This document shows, piece after piece, positions 62,616-64,000 of a stretch of 64,000 nucleotides of DNA. The stretch's first letter is position 1. Each line of letters begins with the position of its first letter. Location: the NCBI RefSeq assembly GCF_021390515.1, contig NZ_JAJUXI010000008.1, positions 124,001-188,000 on the forward strand. The letters are read 5' to 3'. This DNA comes from Dyadobacter sp. CY326 (GTDB taxonomy: Bacteria > Bacteroidota > Bacteroidia > Cytophagales > Spirosomataceae). Both the position numbers and the translations under genes were made by a program. The notes under the pieces are model-generated. The model was not told the origin of the DNA. It did not search any database and worked only from the letters and a program-made list of their open reading frames with translations.

Positions 62616-64000
62616 GTGAGCAAGAACGAAATGCATAAGGAAGAAAAATCCGACCAATTTCCAGCTGCCTCAGAGCAAAAGGCGCAGCCACTTGTTGTTG
62701 GCATCGGGGCATCAGCCGGGGGCGTGGAAGCATTGGTCGAGTTTTTTGAGCAAGTGACCCCGGATTCCGGCATCGCCTATGTGGTGATCTTGCATTTGTC
62801 GCCCGACTACGACAGCCAATTAACCGAAGTGCTTGCCCAAGTGACGTCCATTCCGGTCACCAGGGTGACAGAAAAAGTTTTCATCCAGCCTAATAACGTG
62901 TATGTTGTCCCACCGGACCGGCACTTGCAAATGCAGGACGACCACGTCACGGTTTCGCCCAACATTCGTGTTGAGGAACGCCGTGCGCCTGTGGATATTT
63001 TCTTTCGCTCACTGGCCGAATCACACGGGCCAATGGCAGTCGGGGTGATTTTGTCAGGAACCGGAGCAAATGGTTCGATGGGCCTGAAAAGGATTAAGGA
63101 GAATGGCGGGGCTGTTTTTGTACAACATCCGCGGGAAGCGGAGTTCAATGAAATGCCGCGCCAAGCCATCGCCACCAACCTGGTCGACGACATATTATCT
63201 GTGTCCGAAATTCCTGCAAAGCTTGTTTCATATCGCGATAGCCTGGGAAGAGTGTCGATTCGTGCCGAGGCTGAAATGCGGCCCGAGGATCAGCAGCAGG
63301 CATTGCGCGAGATATTTACCCACCTGCGCCTACGCACGGGCCATGACTTTTCCAATTATAAGAGGCCTACGCTGATGCGCAGGTTTGAGCGCCGGATCAA
63401 TGTCCGTAACCTGCCAGACCTCCCGACTTACGCAGCATTCCTGCGTGACAACCCGGAGGAAATCCAGGCTCTGCTTAAAGATTTATTGATTTCAGTCACC
63501 AACTTTTTCCGTGATAACAAGCCCTTTTTGGCACTGGAAAAAGACATACTTCCGATTATTGCCCGGCAGCAAGGCGCTGAGGGTGTTGTGCGCATATGGG
63601 TCGCTGGCTGCGCTACGGGCGAGGAAGCATACACGCTCGCAATGCTCATGGCCGAGCTTACAATGGATATGATTGATGCACCCAAAGTGCAGATCTTTGC
63701 CACTGATATTGACGAAGCAGCCATCACCATTGCCAGGGAAGGCCGTTATACGCTTAATGATGCCGCTGACATTTCTCCCGAGCGGTTGCGCCGGTTTTTG
63801 GTGCCAGACGGAGACGAATTCAAGATCCGTCAGGAAATTCGCGAGTTGGTGCTGTTTGCCCACCATAATGTTTTAAAAGATCCGCCTTTTTCCAGAATTG
63901 ACCTCATCACCTGCCGCAACCTTTTGATCTATTTCAATAGTGTGGCACAGGAACGGGTCATGGAAACTTTTCATTTTGCATTAAAGCCAGGGGGTTACTT
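62616..64000 (+). CDS. CheB-CheR fusion protein, C-terminus cut by window edge
   Basis: At least 461 residues, open to the window edge. A GTG at 62616 lies 6 nt after an AAAAGGAT-type ribosome site and is preferred; an ATG at 62631 is the alternative. CheB methylesterase comes first: VGIGASAGG near residue 32, VILHLS near residue 58 and VILSGTGANGSMG near residue 150, where Asn stands in the place of the usual catalytic Asp. CheR follows: THLRLRTGHDFSNYK near residue 234, ISVTNFFRD near residue 293, WVAGCATGEEAY near residue 330 and LITCRNLLIYF near residue 430. A PAS/kinase tail is usual in such proteins and would lie beyond the edge. It is the third CheB-bearing protein in the window. Confidence 0.9.
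   Translation, partial: MSKNEMHKEEKSDQFPAASEQKAQPLVVGIGASAGGVEALVEFFEQVTPDSGIAYVVILHLSPDYDSQLTEVLAQVTSIPVTRVTEKVFIQPNNVYVVPPDRHLQMQDDHVTVSPNIRVEERRAPVDIFFRSLAESHGPMAVGVILSGTGANGSMGLKRIKENGGAVFVQHPREAEFNEMPRQAIATNLVDDILSVSEIPAKLVSYRDSLGRVSIRAEAEMRPEDQQQALREIFTHLRLRTGHDFSNYKRPTLMRRFERRINVRNLPDLPTYAAFLRDNPEEIQALLKDLLISVTNFFRDNKPFLALEKDILPIIARQQGAEGVVRIWVAGCATGEEAYTLAMLMAELTMDMIDAPKVQIFATDIDEAAITIAREGRYTLNDAADISPERLRRFLVPDGDEFKIRQEIRELVLFAHHNVLKDPPFSRIDLITCRNLLIYFNSVAQERVMETFHFALKPGGY

Overview
The window reads as a Bacteroidota chromosome of the Cytophagales type, most like Dyadobacter or its Spirosomaceae relatives. This is inferred from a SusC/SusD pair, a type IX secretion C-terminal sorting domain, many lipoproteins, DUF4142, DUF4394 and DUF4345 families, a Bacteroidota-style promoter (TTG, 20 nt, TAGCTTTG) and a split KdpD. 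No rRNA, tRNA, CRISPR array, insertion sequence or phage gene was seen.

Layout. 1-7 kb: partial glycosyltransferase, DUF4345 membrane protein, YncE/phosphoesterase lipoprotein and an FtsX-type permease. 7.1-10.2 kb: a plus-strand run of small protein, SPW membrane protein, release-factor-like baeRF protein and epoxide-hydrolase-like enzyme. 10.2-11.1 kb: a scar where a cyanophycinase and an isoaspartyl peptidase have both lost their N-terminal halves and now meet head to head. 11.2-21 kb: SemiSWEET, DUF4142 lipoprotein, stand-alone CheB and CheB-CheR-PAS proteins, a charged coiled-coil outer-membrane protein and a large hybrid histidine kinase. 21-25.2 kb: AI-2E family transporter, a divergent SDR/HxlR pair with a visible promoter and operator, and a DUF4394 lipoprotein.

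25.5-47 kb is an uptake and phosphorus-oriented block: SusC-SusD-MFS, metallophosphoesterase, alpha/beta hydrolase, then a PhoD phosphatase and ExeM-type secreted nuclease in tandem, ThuA protein, SDR, lysine-rich small protein, phytase-esterase-like lipoprotein, a second YncE/phosphoesterase and a glycerophosphodiesterase. A GH1/RmlD-like fusion and an arylsulfatase follow.

51.5-60.9 kb is a minus-strand kdp potassium-ATPase locus in the order micro-ORF, kdpF, kdpA, kdpB, kdpC, porin, kdpD (Usp part), histidine kinase. A YoeB-type toxin-antitoxin pair sits on the opposite strand between kdpB and kdpC. The window ends with an SPFH protein, an internally deleted sulfatase remnant and the start of a third CheB-containing protein (CheB-CheR).

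Working together: the kdp cassette imports potassium under a split sensor; the 31-47 kb enzymes would release phosphate from phosphomonoesters, diesters and DNA outside the cytoplasm; and the CheB/CheR/PAS proteins and hybrid kinase form a sensory block with no motility genes in view. The strongest unusual points are the toxin-antitoxin pair inside kdp, the unlabelled micro-ORF ahead of kdpF, the double-truncation scar and the sulfatase minigene.
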